In this document: piece after piece, positions 1-5,620 of the stretch | How the letters are laid out: every line of letters begins with the position of its first letter | How positions within the stretch are numbered: position 1 is the stretch's first letter | Assembly (NCBI GenBank): GCA_016795255.1 | Contig: JAEUIB010000024.1 | Span: 1 to 5,620, forward strand | Direction of reading: 5' to 3' | From: Planctomycetota bacterium | GTDB taxonomy: Bacteria; Planctomycetota; B15-G4; JADJEK01 | Length of the DNA: 5,620 bases | Notes under the pieces: generated by a model | The model's input: the letters and a program-made list of their open reading frames with translations, nothing else | Database searches by the model: none | What the model was told of the DNA's origin: nothing | Program-made: the position numbers and the translations under genes

Positions 1-482
1 CCCGACAGCGCGCTGAGCCACGCGCAGCACTGCTGTGCACCCTTCGCCGAGATCGACAACGCGGGGAAACCGGCGTGGCCGAACCCGCGATCGGCGAGCA
101 CGTACGCTTTCGTCGGCCGCGCGACGGCGTCGACGGCGGCCGCGCGGTCGGCGGCGGGCTTGTCCTGCGCCATCACGAACGCGTCGTAGAGGTCCCACGT
201 CGTTTCGGTCTTCGCGACCCAGATCGTCGTGGTCGTCGCGCCGTCGCCGGTCGCGATGCGCACGGGCAGCATGTCGAGCACGACCGTCGTGCCCGGTATC
301 GTCAGCGCGAACGGCTTCGCGTCGCCGACCGCTGCGGTCGTCGCGGGCGTCGCCCCCTCGGCCTTCGCCTCGTCCTGCGGCTGCGCCGCGGCTGGGGCAT
401 CCTGGAACGGAGCCGCCCCGGTGAACGCCACGCCCAAGGCCATCGTCAGCCCGCATGCGAACACGAGTCGCGCCGTCTGCAT
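1..482 (-). CDS. Secreted formylglycine-generating-enzyme (SUMF1) family protein, N-terminal part
   Basis: Partial gene; 160 complete codons are visible and the reading frame runs off the left edge. Seen: residues 1-24 form a signal peptide (MQTARLVFACGLTMALGV, then a small-residue cleavage region), followed by an Ala/Pro/Gln-rich linker to about residue 55. The SUMF1 fold then starts with FALTIPGTTVVLDMLPV (58-74), a strand with the family's invariant Thr/Glu-containing 'WVAKTETTWDLYDAFV' segment (88-103), and RGFGHAGFPALSIS (132-145) leading into the helix QQCCAWLSALSG. These match the N-terminal half of SUMF1/FGE-sulfatase domains, in which the next segment is usually an RLPTEAEWE-like motif. 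The part carrying the FGE catalytic cysteines lies outside the window, so the activity cannot be judged; many planctomycete members are non-catalytic relatives. The start is set by ATG at 482-480 with GAGGAG 10 nt upstream. Family confidence is high; exact function is unknown. Confidence 0.88.
   Translation of the reverse strand, partial: MQTARLVFACGLTMALGVAFTGAAPFQDAPAAAQPQDEAKAEGATPATTAAVGDAKPFALTIPGTTVVLDMLPVRIATGDGATTTTIWVAKTETTWDLYDAFVMAQDKPAADRAAAVDAVARPTKAYVLADRGFGHAGFPALSISAKGAQQCCAWLSALS
408..412 (+). promoter_or_regulatory. Candidate Shine-Dalgarno deciding the GTG 421 start of the ApbE fusion
   Basis: CGGAG with an 8-nt gap to GTG at 421. The in-frame ATG at 526 has no comparable site; only GGA/GGTCGGG-like sequence precedes it. 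Together with the signal peptide encoded between 421 and 561 this favours the upstream start. Because the site sits within the coding region of the opposite-strand gene, it could also be a chance match. Confidence 0.4.
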
Positions 483-2091
483 CGGGGCGTGTCTCCTCGG
501 AGTCGTCCTGGTCGGACTGGTCGGGATGAGCGAGTTGGCGTGCTCCGCGCCGGTGTCGGCCGAATCGAAGCGGTGGGAGTATACGCGCATCCTGATGGGC
601 GCCGAGTGCCGTCTGGCGTTCTACGCCGACGGCGCGCAGGGCGAGCCCGAAGCGCTCGCCGCCGCGAAGGACGCGTTCGCGGCGATCACGGCGCTCGAGG
701 ACGTGCTGTCCGATTGGCGCGTCGACAGCGAAGTCACGCGACTCAACGCGTACGGCGGCAAGGGTCCGCAAGCCGCGAGCGCGACGTTGCTCGACGCGAC
801 GCAGCGCGCTCTCGCATTCGCGGCGAGCACCGGCGGAGCGTTCGATCCGACGGTGATGCCGCTCGTCCGCCTCTGGCGCGACGCGCGCGCGAACGGCTCG
901 ACTCCCGATCCCGCGCAATGGGATGAGGCGCGCGCGGCGGTCGGTTGGCGCGACGTGATCGTCGACGCGAGCGCGCGCACGATCGAGCTGAAGCACGCCG
1001 GCGCCGGCCTCGACTTCGGCGGCATCGGCATGGGCCTCGGTGCCGACGCAGCGTTGCGCGTGCTGCGCGAGCGCGGGTTCGCGCGGGCGATGGTCGACTT
1101 CTCCGGCGACATCGCGTGCGGAGACGCGCCGCCGGGCAAGGACGGCTGGACGATCGCCGTCGGCGTCGGCGGCGCGGCGCAGGCCGTCGAGACCGTGACG
1201 CTCACGAACCAAGCTCTCGCCGCGTCCGGCCCGACCGAACAAGCCATCGACGTCGACGGCGCGCAGTGGTCGCACGTGATCGATCCGCGCTCCGGCAAGG
1301 CACTGACGCAGCCGCTCGTGTTCACGGTGATCGCGAACGACGCGACGACGGCGGACGCGCTGTCGACGGCGGCGAGCGTGCTCGGGCGCATGGCGGGCCG
1401 TGACCTCGTGCGGGCGACGTACGGCGCCCGGCTGATCGTCGAGGATCCACGCTTCACGCGCGTGTTCGGCGCTGCGGCGCTCGAGCCGCCACATCGCGAT
1501 CTCCTCCAGCGCGCGGATCTGTCCGAGTGGCAAGCGCTCGGCGACGCCGAGGGGTATCGCATCGTCGACGGCGTGCTCGAGATCCCCGCGCACGGCGGCG
1601 GCACGCTGCGCACGAACGAGCTGTTCCGCGACTTCGCGCTGACGCTGGAGTTCCAATTGGCGATGGGCGCGAACAGCGGGCTGTTCCTGCGCGCGAAGCC
1701 CGGCGACGAGAACCCGGCGTACTCGGGCTGTGAGATCCAGCTCATCGACGACTACCACTGGGGCGAGATCACCGGCACGCCGCTGAAGTCGTGGCAGCAC
1801 GCGGGCAGCCTGTACGGAGCCATCGCCGCACCGGTCGAGGAGCTCGAACCGATCGGTTCGTGGAATCGCATGGACGTCCTGTGCGTCGGCACGCGACTCG
1901 CGGTCGCGCTGAACGGCGTGATGCTCTACGACGTCGACACGCACGCGCTGAAGCCCGAGCAAGGCTCGCCGTTCGCCGAACGCGCGGCCGAGGGTTTCAT
2001 CGGCCTGCAGCGGTACGGCGCGCCGCACGTCCACGACGGGGTGGCGGCGCGGTTCCGGAACGTCCGCATCCGCGAGCTCCCGACGCGCTGA
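421..2091 (+). CDS. Exported ApbE-type FAD:protein FMN transferase fused to a DUF1080 domain
   Basis: 556 residues from GTG 421 (521 from the alternative ATG 526). Seen: a basic N-terminus (K6, R17), a hydrophobic run AVCIGACLLGVVLVGLVG (18-35) and a signal peptidase I-like VSA|ES site at 45-49; C41 is preceded by Glu at -3, so this is a poor lipobox. The ApbE domain (about 52-345) shows MGAE (59-62), a GGAFDPTVMPL segment, DFGGIGMG (198-205), SGDIACGDAPPGKDGW (228-243), SHVIDPRSG (284-292) and DATTADAL (307-314), the metal-site region. Known family role: transfer of FMN from FAD to Thr/Ser of periplasmic flavoproteins. From about 361 to the end lies a DUF1080 / 3-keto-disaccharide hydrolase-like beta-sandwich (LRTNELFRDFALTLEF, NSGLFLRA at 418-425, SGCEIQLIDD, GFIGLQRYG). 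Oddities: the usual Lys of GGIAKG is Met204, and the usual SGD is SGP (269-271). No flavoprotein substrate gene is adjacent. The families are clear; the start and retention of transferase activity are less certain. Confidence 0.85.
   Translation: MNATPKAIVSPHANTSRAVCIGACLLGVVLVGLVGMSELACSAPVSAESKRWEYTRILMGAECRLAFYADGAQGEPEALAAAKDAFAAITALEDVLSDWRVDSEVTRLNAYGGKGPQAASATLLDATQRALAFAASTGGAFDPTVMPLVRLWRDARANGSTPDPAQWDEARAAVGWRDVIVDASARTIELKHAGAGLDFGGIGMGLGADAALRVLRERGFARAMVDFSGDIACGDAPPGKDGWTIAVGVGGAAQAVETVTLTNQALAASGPTEQAIDVDGAQWSHVIDPRSGKALTQPLVFTVIANDATTADALSTAASVLGRMAGRDLVRATYGARLIVEDPRFTRVFGAAALEPPHRDLLQRADLSEWQALGDAEGYRIVDGVLEIPAHGGGTLRTNELFRDFALTLEFQLAMGANSGLFLRAKPGDENPAYSGCEIQLIDDYHWGEITGTPLKSWQHAGSLYGAIAAPVEELEPIGSWNRMDVLCVGTRLAVALNGVMLYDVDTHALKPEQGSPFAERAAEGFIGLQRYGAPHVHDGVAARFRNVRIRELPTR
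493..498 (-). promoter_or_regulatory. Shine-Dalgarno site of the SUMF1-family gene
   Basis: Read on the minus strand this is GAGGAG, 10 nt before the ATG at 482. It supports that start over the internal ATG at 443, which would truncate the signal peptide. The site lies inside the sequence that, on the plus strand, encodes the hydrophobic signal segment of the divergent ApbE gene. Confidence 0.6.
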
Positions 2092-2104
2092 TTCGGGCGT
2101 CGAG

Positions 2105-2128
2105 CCGTCCGGCAAGAGACGGGCCTTT
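2105..2128 (+). terminator. Weak candidate terminator after the ApbE fusion gene
   Basis: A 5-bp stem CCGTC/GACGG (2105-2109 with 2118-2122) with an 8-nt loop starts 14 nt after the stop codon and is followed by CCTTT. Stem and U-tract are both short, so this is only a possibility. The rest of the 138-nt gap up to 2229 shows no promoter or RNA element that I can support; the only A/T-richer patch is around 2143-2153. Confidence 0.2.
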
Positions 2129-2229
2129 CGCCGCGCCGGTGTTTCAAATGTGCACGGCGACGCCGGGCGCGAACATGACGAGTTCCTCGGAGCCGGATTG
2201 AGCCTCCAGGGCGCGTTCACGCGGGGTCG

Positions 2230-4161
2230 ATGCAGCCGACGAAGCGCACCATCGGCTCATCGATGCACCTGACGCCCCGATCCAGACCGGCCCCGTCGGC
2301 TCACGCGAGTCCCATCCAGCCCGTGCGGGATGGTGTCCTCGCGTCGTTGCTGATCATCGCCGCCGCGCTCGCCGCGTCGCTGGTCTTCTACTTGCACAGC
2401 AAGGACGCGCTCGAGAACGAGGTGCGCGAGGACCTGCGCCGCGTCGCGCGACTGGCGGCGACGTTCGTCGACGGCGACTTGCATCGCACGTTCACGCATC
2501 CGGACCAGGAGGCGACGCCCGAGTACGCCCGGGCGATCGAACCGCTCGCGCGGATCCAGGCGGCCAGCGAGGAACTGCGCTTCGTCTACACGTGCGTGCT
2601 CGTCGGCGACGAGGTGCGCTTCGTGCTCGATCCGACGGAAGCCGGCGACTCCGACGGCGACGGGACGGACGACAAGTCGCACATCCATCAGGTCTACGGC
2701 GACGCCAGCGACGCGATGCTCGCCTCGCTGCGCGAGCAGAAGAACAGCGTCGAGAACGAGCCGTACACGGACCTCTGGGGCACGTTCATCAGCGGGTACG
2801 CGCCGTTCTACGACAGCGCCGGCGAGTTCGTCGGCGTCGTCGGCGTCGACCTCGACGCGCATCGCTTCGTGGCGCGCATCGAGGGCATGCGCCGCGCCGC
2901 GCTGCTCAGCACGTCCGCCGCGTGCCTCCTCGGCGTGTGCTTCGGCTGGGCGGTGTTCCTCTTGCAGCGGCGCGCCCGCGAACGCGAACAACGCATCGAG
3001 GACATGGTCGGCGAGCTGGAAGTGTCGTGCCACGACGCGCAGGTCGCGGTCGCGGCGCGTACGGCGTTCCTGTCGACCGTCAGTCACGAGCTGCGCACGC
3101 CGCTGAACGGCGTGATCGGCATGAACGACCTGTTGCTCGAAACGGAGCTCGACGACGACCAGCGCGAGTTGGCGACGACCGTCAAGAGCTCGGCCCACTC
3201 GCTGCTGACGATCGTCGACGACGTCCTGACGTATTCGCAGGCGCAGTCCGGACGATTGCGGATCGACGCGATCGCGTTCGACGCCGTCAGCGCGATCGAA
3301 GAGGTCGTCGAGTTGTGCGCGCCGCGCGTCTACGAGAAGGGTCTCGACGTCGCGGTGCGGACGACGGTCACCGAGCTGCCGCAGGTCCTCGGCGACCCGC
3401 ATCGCTTGCGTCAGGTCGTCCTCGGGCTGTTGTCGAACGCGATCAAGTTCACGCGCCAGGGCCACGTGCTGGTGACGCTGCAGGCGACGCTCGAAGGCGA
3501 CGATCGGCTGCGCCTCTGCATCGACGTCGAAGACACCGGGATCGGCATCCCCGCGGATCGACTCGGCGAGATCTTCGAGGAGTTCGCGCAACTCGACTCG
3601 TCGACGACGCGCGCGTTCGGCGGCACCGGACTCGGTCTCGCGATCTGCCGGCAGTTGACGCAACTGATGGGCGGCCGGCTGACCGTGACGAGCCGCGAGG
3701 ACGAGGGCTCGTGCTTCCGCCTCGAGGTCACGCTTCCCGTCGCGCCGGAAGCCGATACGGGCCCCGTGCCGACCGCGCAGTTCGCGCGCGCGAAGGCGCT
3801 GGTCATCGTCGAGCGGATGCTGCCGCGCGTCGTCCTCTCGGACGGTCTCGCGAGGCGGCGCGCGCGCGTCTCCAGCGCCGTGAACGCGCGCGACGGAGCG
3901 GCGCAGGTCGACGCGGCCGGTTCGACGAACGAGCCGTTCCAGCTCGTCGTCGCGGACGCGTGCTTCGTCGACGAGTTGCTGGCGCTGAATCCGTGCGAAG
4001 GCGCGTTCGTCGTCCGGCTGTGGTCGGGGCTCGCGCACGAGAAGCCGAAGCCGATCACCACGGCGACGACGGTCGTCGATCTGCGCAAGCCGGCACGCCC
4101 GTCGGTGATCGCGGCGCAGTACGCGGCGTTCGTCGCGGAGCGCGAGCGGATCGGCTCCTGA
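2230..4161 (+). CDS. Membrane hybrid sensor histidine kinase with Cache-like sensor and degenerate receiver
   Basis: 643 residues. Seen: membrane segment 1 (about 36-56, LLIIAAALAASLVFYL), an extracytoplasmic sensor (about 57-220), membrane segment 2 (about 223-245), a linker helix, then the kinase core. The sensor has the pattern FVYTCVLVGDEVRFVLDP, a DSDGDGTDD loop (140-148), EPYTDLWGTFISGYAPFYD and GVVGVDLDAHRF, resembling Cache/PAS-like periplasmic sensors. The HisKA box SHELRTPLNGVIG carries the phosphoacceptor His286; the ATPase has an N box (Asn403), DTGIGIP (435-441), and GGTGLGLAI (464-472). Residues about 521-640 look like a receiver domain that has lost part of its acidic pocket (VIVER in place of the usual VDD) but keeps Asp576 and a KP motif (Lys620). 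No response regulator is nearby, so the partner and ligand are unknown. ATG 2230 has no good Shine-Dalgarno (GGGG only 3 nt away); ATG 2263 is an alternative. The stop abuts the convergent phytase gene. Confidence 0.93.
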   Translation: MQPTKRTIGSSMHLTPRSRPAPSAHASPIQPVRDGVLASLLIIAAALAASLVFYLHSKDALENEVREDLRRVARLAATFVDGDLHRTFTHPDQEATPEYARAIEPLARIQAASEELRFVYTCVLVGDEVRFVLDPTEAGDSDGDGTDDKSHIHQVYGDASDAMLASLREQKNSVENEPYTDLWGTFISGYAPFYDSAGEFVGVVGVDLDAHRFVARIEGMRRAALLSTSAACLLGVCFGWAVFLLQRRAREREQRIEDMVGELEVSCHDAQVAVAARTAFLSTVSHELRTPLNGVIGMNDLLLETELDDDQRELATTVKSSAHSLLTIVDDVLTYSQAQSGRLRIDAIAFDAVSAIEEVVELCAPRVYEKGLDVAVRTTVTELPQVLGDPHRLRQVVLGLLSNAIKFTRQGHVLVTLQATLEGDDRLRLCIDVEDTGIGIPADRLGEIFEEFAQLDSSTTRAFGGTGLGLAICRQLTQLMGGRLTVTSREDEGSCFRLEVTLPVAPEADTGPVPTAQFARAKALVIVERMLPRVVLSDGLARRRARVSSAVNARDGAAQVDAAGSTNEPFQLVVADACFVDELLALNPCEGAFVVRLWSGLAHEKPKPITTATTVVDLRKPARPSVIAAQYAAFVAERERIGS

Positions 4162-4164
4162 TCA
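4159..4164. other. Palindromic TGATCA serving as stop codon for two convergent genes
   Basis: TGA at 4159-4161 ends the histidine kinase on the plus strand, and TGA read from 4164 to 4162 ends the phytase on the minus strand. The two genes therefore meet with no spacer, and any terminator for either must lie inside the other coding region. I found no convincing hairpin on either side of the junction. Confidence 0.9.
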
Positions 4165-5262
4165 GCGTGTCGCCGGGAGGTTCGCTTCGATGCGCTCGCG
4201 CACCGCGCCGGCGTCGTAGAGGTGGAACGTCCGGTCGTCGCTCATCGCGACGAACACGCCGCGCGGGAAGCGCTCGCCGAGCGGCGCGGTGACGCACTCG
4301 GATCCGTCGCTCTCGTTCGCGCGGACGTCGATCGTCGTGAGTTCGGCGTGCGCGTGCGGATCGGCGTCCGATCCTTCGCGGCGGAACACGCGGAAACGCC
4401 GCGCCTGCTGGTCCGACACGAGCAGGTAGCCGGTGGTCGGACCGGTCTCCACCACGCTGATGCCCTCGCGGTCACCGACGAAACCGTCCGTGCCGAAGAA
4501 CGCGAGTTCCGTCGCGGCGTCTTCCGCGTCGGGATCCGCGGCGTACTTGTGGATGCCGTAGCTCTCCTCGGCGTAGTAGACGAAGCCGAGGCGATCGTCG
4601 ACGAACAGCGCTTCGACTTCGTTCGTCGCGTCGCCGCCGAGATCGAGTTCGGGACCGCGCCAATGGCCGAACGAACGGACGTGTGTCGCGCGGACCGTGC
4701 CGTCCGCTGTCGACTCCAAGCGGTACTGCCACAGCAGCGCGCCGTCGGGGCCGTCCTTGCGGGCGACGATCGCGAACACGGCGCCGTCGCGCGGCCGGCG
4801 ATACAGCGCGATGCCCATCGCGCGCGTGTTCGGCTCGCCGACGAACACCGGGATGCCGCCGCCGTCGATCGGCTCCAGCGTCGGCGCGCGGAGCACGCGG
4901 ATGCGTCCGGCGTCGCGCTCGGTGCAGACCGCGATGTCGATGTCGCCGTCACTCGTGGCGAGGCCGTACTCGACGTCGACGTTGTTGGGACGCTCGAGTC
5001 CGCGGACCGTCCGCGCGTCGATGCGCTTGCCCGCGAGATCGAACGCGAACAGCGCGCCGCCTTTGTCGGTGCCGATCACGATGCTGCGCGCCGGGTCGGC
5101 CGAGTCGACCCAGATCGCCGGGTCGTCGGAATCGTCGTCGACGCGATCGGTGACGACGACGGGCTCGAGCGGCGAGTCGGGCTTGCGCGACGCATCGGGG
5201 AGCGGAACGCAGCCGATCGCGAGCACGGCGGCGACGGTTCGGAGAAGCGCCAAGTCCAACAT
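4162..5262 (-). CDS. Exported beta-propeller phytase (3-phytase family)
   Basis: 366 residues, about the usual length for a single-domain beta-propeller phytase (BPP). Known role: calcium-dependent release of phosphate from phytate (inositol hexakisphosphate) outside the cytoplasm. Seen: signal peptide MLDLALLRTVAAVLAIGC with Cys18 in a marginal lipobox (AIGC), so it may be a lipoprotein or simply secreted. Family landmarks in order: VTDRVDDDSDDPAIWV (37-52), SIVIGTDKGGALFAFDLAGK (60-79), RPNNVDVEY (91-99), GIALYRRP (150-157), NEVEALFVDDRLGFVYYAEE (214-233, the Ca/phosphate-site loop), GFVGDREGISVVE (260-272), GYLLVSDQQARRFRVF (278-293), and RFPRGVFVAMSDD (331-343). The loop that often reads EGC/EGM is here EAL (217-219). 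Start ATG 5262 has GGAG 8 nt upstream. The C-terminus meets the convergent kinase gene. No CTGTCAT-type Pho box is visible upstream. Family assignment is strong; substrate preference is inferred. Confidence 0.92.
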   Translation of the reverse strand: MLDLALLRTVAAVLAIGCVPLPDASRKPDSPLEPVVVTDRVDDDSDDPAIWVDSADPARSIVIGTDKGGALFAFDLAGKRIDARTVRGLERPNNVDVEYGLATSDGDIDIAVCTERDAGRIRVLRAPTLEPIDGGGIPVFVGEPNTRAMGIALYRRPRDGAVFAIVARKDGPDGALLWQYRLESTADGTVRATHVRSFGHWRGPELDLGGDATNEVEALFVDDRLGFVYYAEESYGIHKYAADPDAEDAATELAFFGTDGFVGDREGISVVETGPTTGYLLVSDQQARRFRVFRREGSDADPHAHAELTTIDVRANESDGSECVTAPLGERFPRGVFVAMSDDRTFHLYDAGAVRERIEANLPATR

Positions 5263-5270
5263 CGTCGAGA

Positions 5271-5274
5271 CTCC
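5271..5274 (-). promoter_or_regulatory. Shine-Dalgarno site of the phytase gene
   Basis: On the minus strand this reads GGAG (within GTGGAGT) with an 8-nt gap to ATG 5262. It lies 18 nt after the base of the large hairpin at 5293-5339, so it remains unpaired when that hairpin forms. Confidence 0.6.
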
Positions 5275-5292
5275 ACACGGGAACGGCGGTCG

Positions 5293-5339
5293 CGATCGGC
5301 CCCACGCATCACGAGCGTCGTGACGCGTGGAGCCGACCG
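5293..5339 (-). terminator. 22-bp GC-rich hairpin, probable terminator of the upstream secreted-protein gene
   Basis: Arms 5293-5314 and 5318-5339 with a 3-nt loop. In the minus-strand transcript all 22 positions pair, three of them as G-U wobbles. In a plus-strand transcript those three would be A-C mismatches, so the structure favours minus-strand RNA. It starts 9 nt after the stop codon at 5349, as a terminator would. No U-tract follows (GCGACCGCCG), which makes classic intrinsic termination less certain. It could instead be an mRNA 3'-end stabiliser or a leader element of the phytase gene, whose start is 30 nt farther on. Confidence 0.6.
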
Positions 5340-5348
5340 ATCGGGATC

Positions 5349-5620
5349 TCAGAACGTCGTCAATTCAAGACCTTGGGTCGACGCGAAGCCACTCGGTGCG
5401 CCACCATCGGCGACGAACGCTTGGAGGTAGAGCTGCGCGAGCGAGGGAATCCCGTTCGGCATCATCCCGCCGAGTTGGAGCTCGCCCTGGCCCGGGCCGA
5501 AGCCAGACAGCGGGAGGACGAGCGTCGGGCCGATCAGCGGCGCGACGTTCAGCGTGCAGGGTCCACCCTCGATCGCGAGCGCCGCCTCGTCCTGGCCGAA
5601 CACGAGCAGCGCCGTCGCGC
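5349..5620 (-). CDS. C-terminal part of a probable secreted surface protein
   Basis: Open to the right edge; only the last 89 complete codons are visible, ending with TGA at 5349. The frame continues upstream of the in-frame GTG at 5603 without a stop, so that GTG is most likely internal. Seen: ATALLVFGQDEAALAIEGGPC, then alternating aliphatic strands (NVAPLIGPTLVLPLSG), a Gly-rich turn, IPSLAQLYLQAFVADGGAPSG and a final STQGLELTTF. The strand pattern, single Cys in a GGPC turn, the LYLQAFVAD segment and the terminal 'GLEL' strand resemble a short beta-sandwich that ends many secreted planctomycete proteins. That resemblance is from memory of such tails, and no enzymatic function can be stated. 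It is transcribed in the same direction as the phytase gene, 86 nt upstream, but a strong hairpin lies between them. Confidence 0.7.
   Translation of the reverse strand, partial: ATALLVFGQDEAALAIEGGPCTLNVAPLIGPTLVLPLSGFGPGQGELQLGGMMPNGIPSLAQLYLQAFVADGGAPSGFASTQGLELTTF

Noticed and set aside
229..420. Upstream extension of the ApbE frame to ATG 229
   Set aside because: This stretch encodes the SUMF1-family protein on the minus strand; the extension would put about 80 residues without motifs before the signal peptide.
621..1745. 374-codon minus-strand open frame inside the ApbE gene
   Set aside because: Ser/Arg/Pro-rich with no domain; the plus strand carries continuous ApbE and DUF1080 motifs.
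2175..2201. Eight-residue mini frame (MTSSSEPD) just upstream of the kinase gene
   Set aside because: No Shine-Dalgarno and no peptide features; likely chance.
2257..4038. 593-codon open frame on the minus strand, antisense to the histidine kinase
   Set aside because: Its translation is Arg/Asp/Val-rich low complexity with no recognisable domain. It is the expected antisense shadow of a GC-rich gene whose plus-strand product has all kinase motifs.
5263..5348. Pho-box-like operator upstream of the phytase gene
   Set aside because: No CTGTCAT-type direct repeats are present; the only structure is the inverted repeat, which pairs better as RNA than as DNA.
4222..5430. 402-codon open frame on the plus strand, antisense to the phytase
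   Set aside because: Arg/Val/Ala-rich composition without motifs, while the minus strand encodes a clear beta-propeller phytase with signal peptide and Shine-Dalgarno.
5349..5603. Complete small gene starting at GTG 5603
   Set aside because: The frame continues to the window edge with similar aliphatic sequence, and no Shine-Dalgarno precedes the GTG, so it is better read as the end of a longer gene.

Overview
The window is a very GC-rich bacterial fragment with dense coding and strong third-position G/C. It carries four partial or complete gene families, plus the tail of a fifth protein, all read from the sequence alone. The gene content points to a Planctomycetota-like bacterium: a secreted formylglycine-generating-enzyme (SUMF1) family protein, a DUF1080 domain, a hybrid histidine kinase with a large extracytoplasmic sensor, and the end of a secreted protein with an aliphatic beta-rich C-terminus. 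This assignment is an inference. Other GC-rich groups with large secretomes, such as Myxococcota, are not excluded.

Layout. (1) 1-482, minus: N-terminal 160 residues of a secreted SUMF1-family protein, cut by the window edge. (2) 421-2091, plus: an exported ApbE-type FAD:protein FMN transferase fused to a C-terminal DUF1080 (3-keto-disaccharide hydrolase-like) domain, divergent from gene 1. Its best-supported start (GTG 421) overlaps gene 1 head to head by 62 bp; a shorter ATG start at 526 is the alternative. (3) 2092-2229: short intergenic gap with at most a weak hairpin. (4) 2230-4161, plus: membrane sensor histidine kinase with a Cache-like periplasmic domain that contains a calcium-loop-like insert, followed by a degenerate receiver domain. 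(5) 4162-5262, minus: exported beta-propeller phytase, convergent with the kinase. The two stop codons share one palindromic TGATCA with no spacer. (6) 5263-5348: gap holding a fully paired 22-bp hairpin, best read as the terminator of the next gene. (7) 5349-5620, minus: C-terminal 89 residues of a secreted protein that continues beyond the window.

How the genes fit together. Most products are predicted to act outside the cytoplasm: flavinylation or sugar-derivative hydrolysis, phytate hydrolysis, SUMF1-type chemistry, and a transmembrane sensor. They do not form an obvious single pathway, and there is no response regulator or flavoprotein substrate in the window. I see no CRISPR array, tRNA, rRNA, insertion sequence or phage gene. 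The most notable items are the ApbE-DUF1080 fusion with a substituted active-site motif, the head-to-head signal-peptide overlap, and the strand-asymmetric hairpin upstream of the phytase gene.
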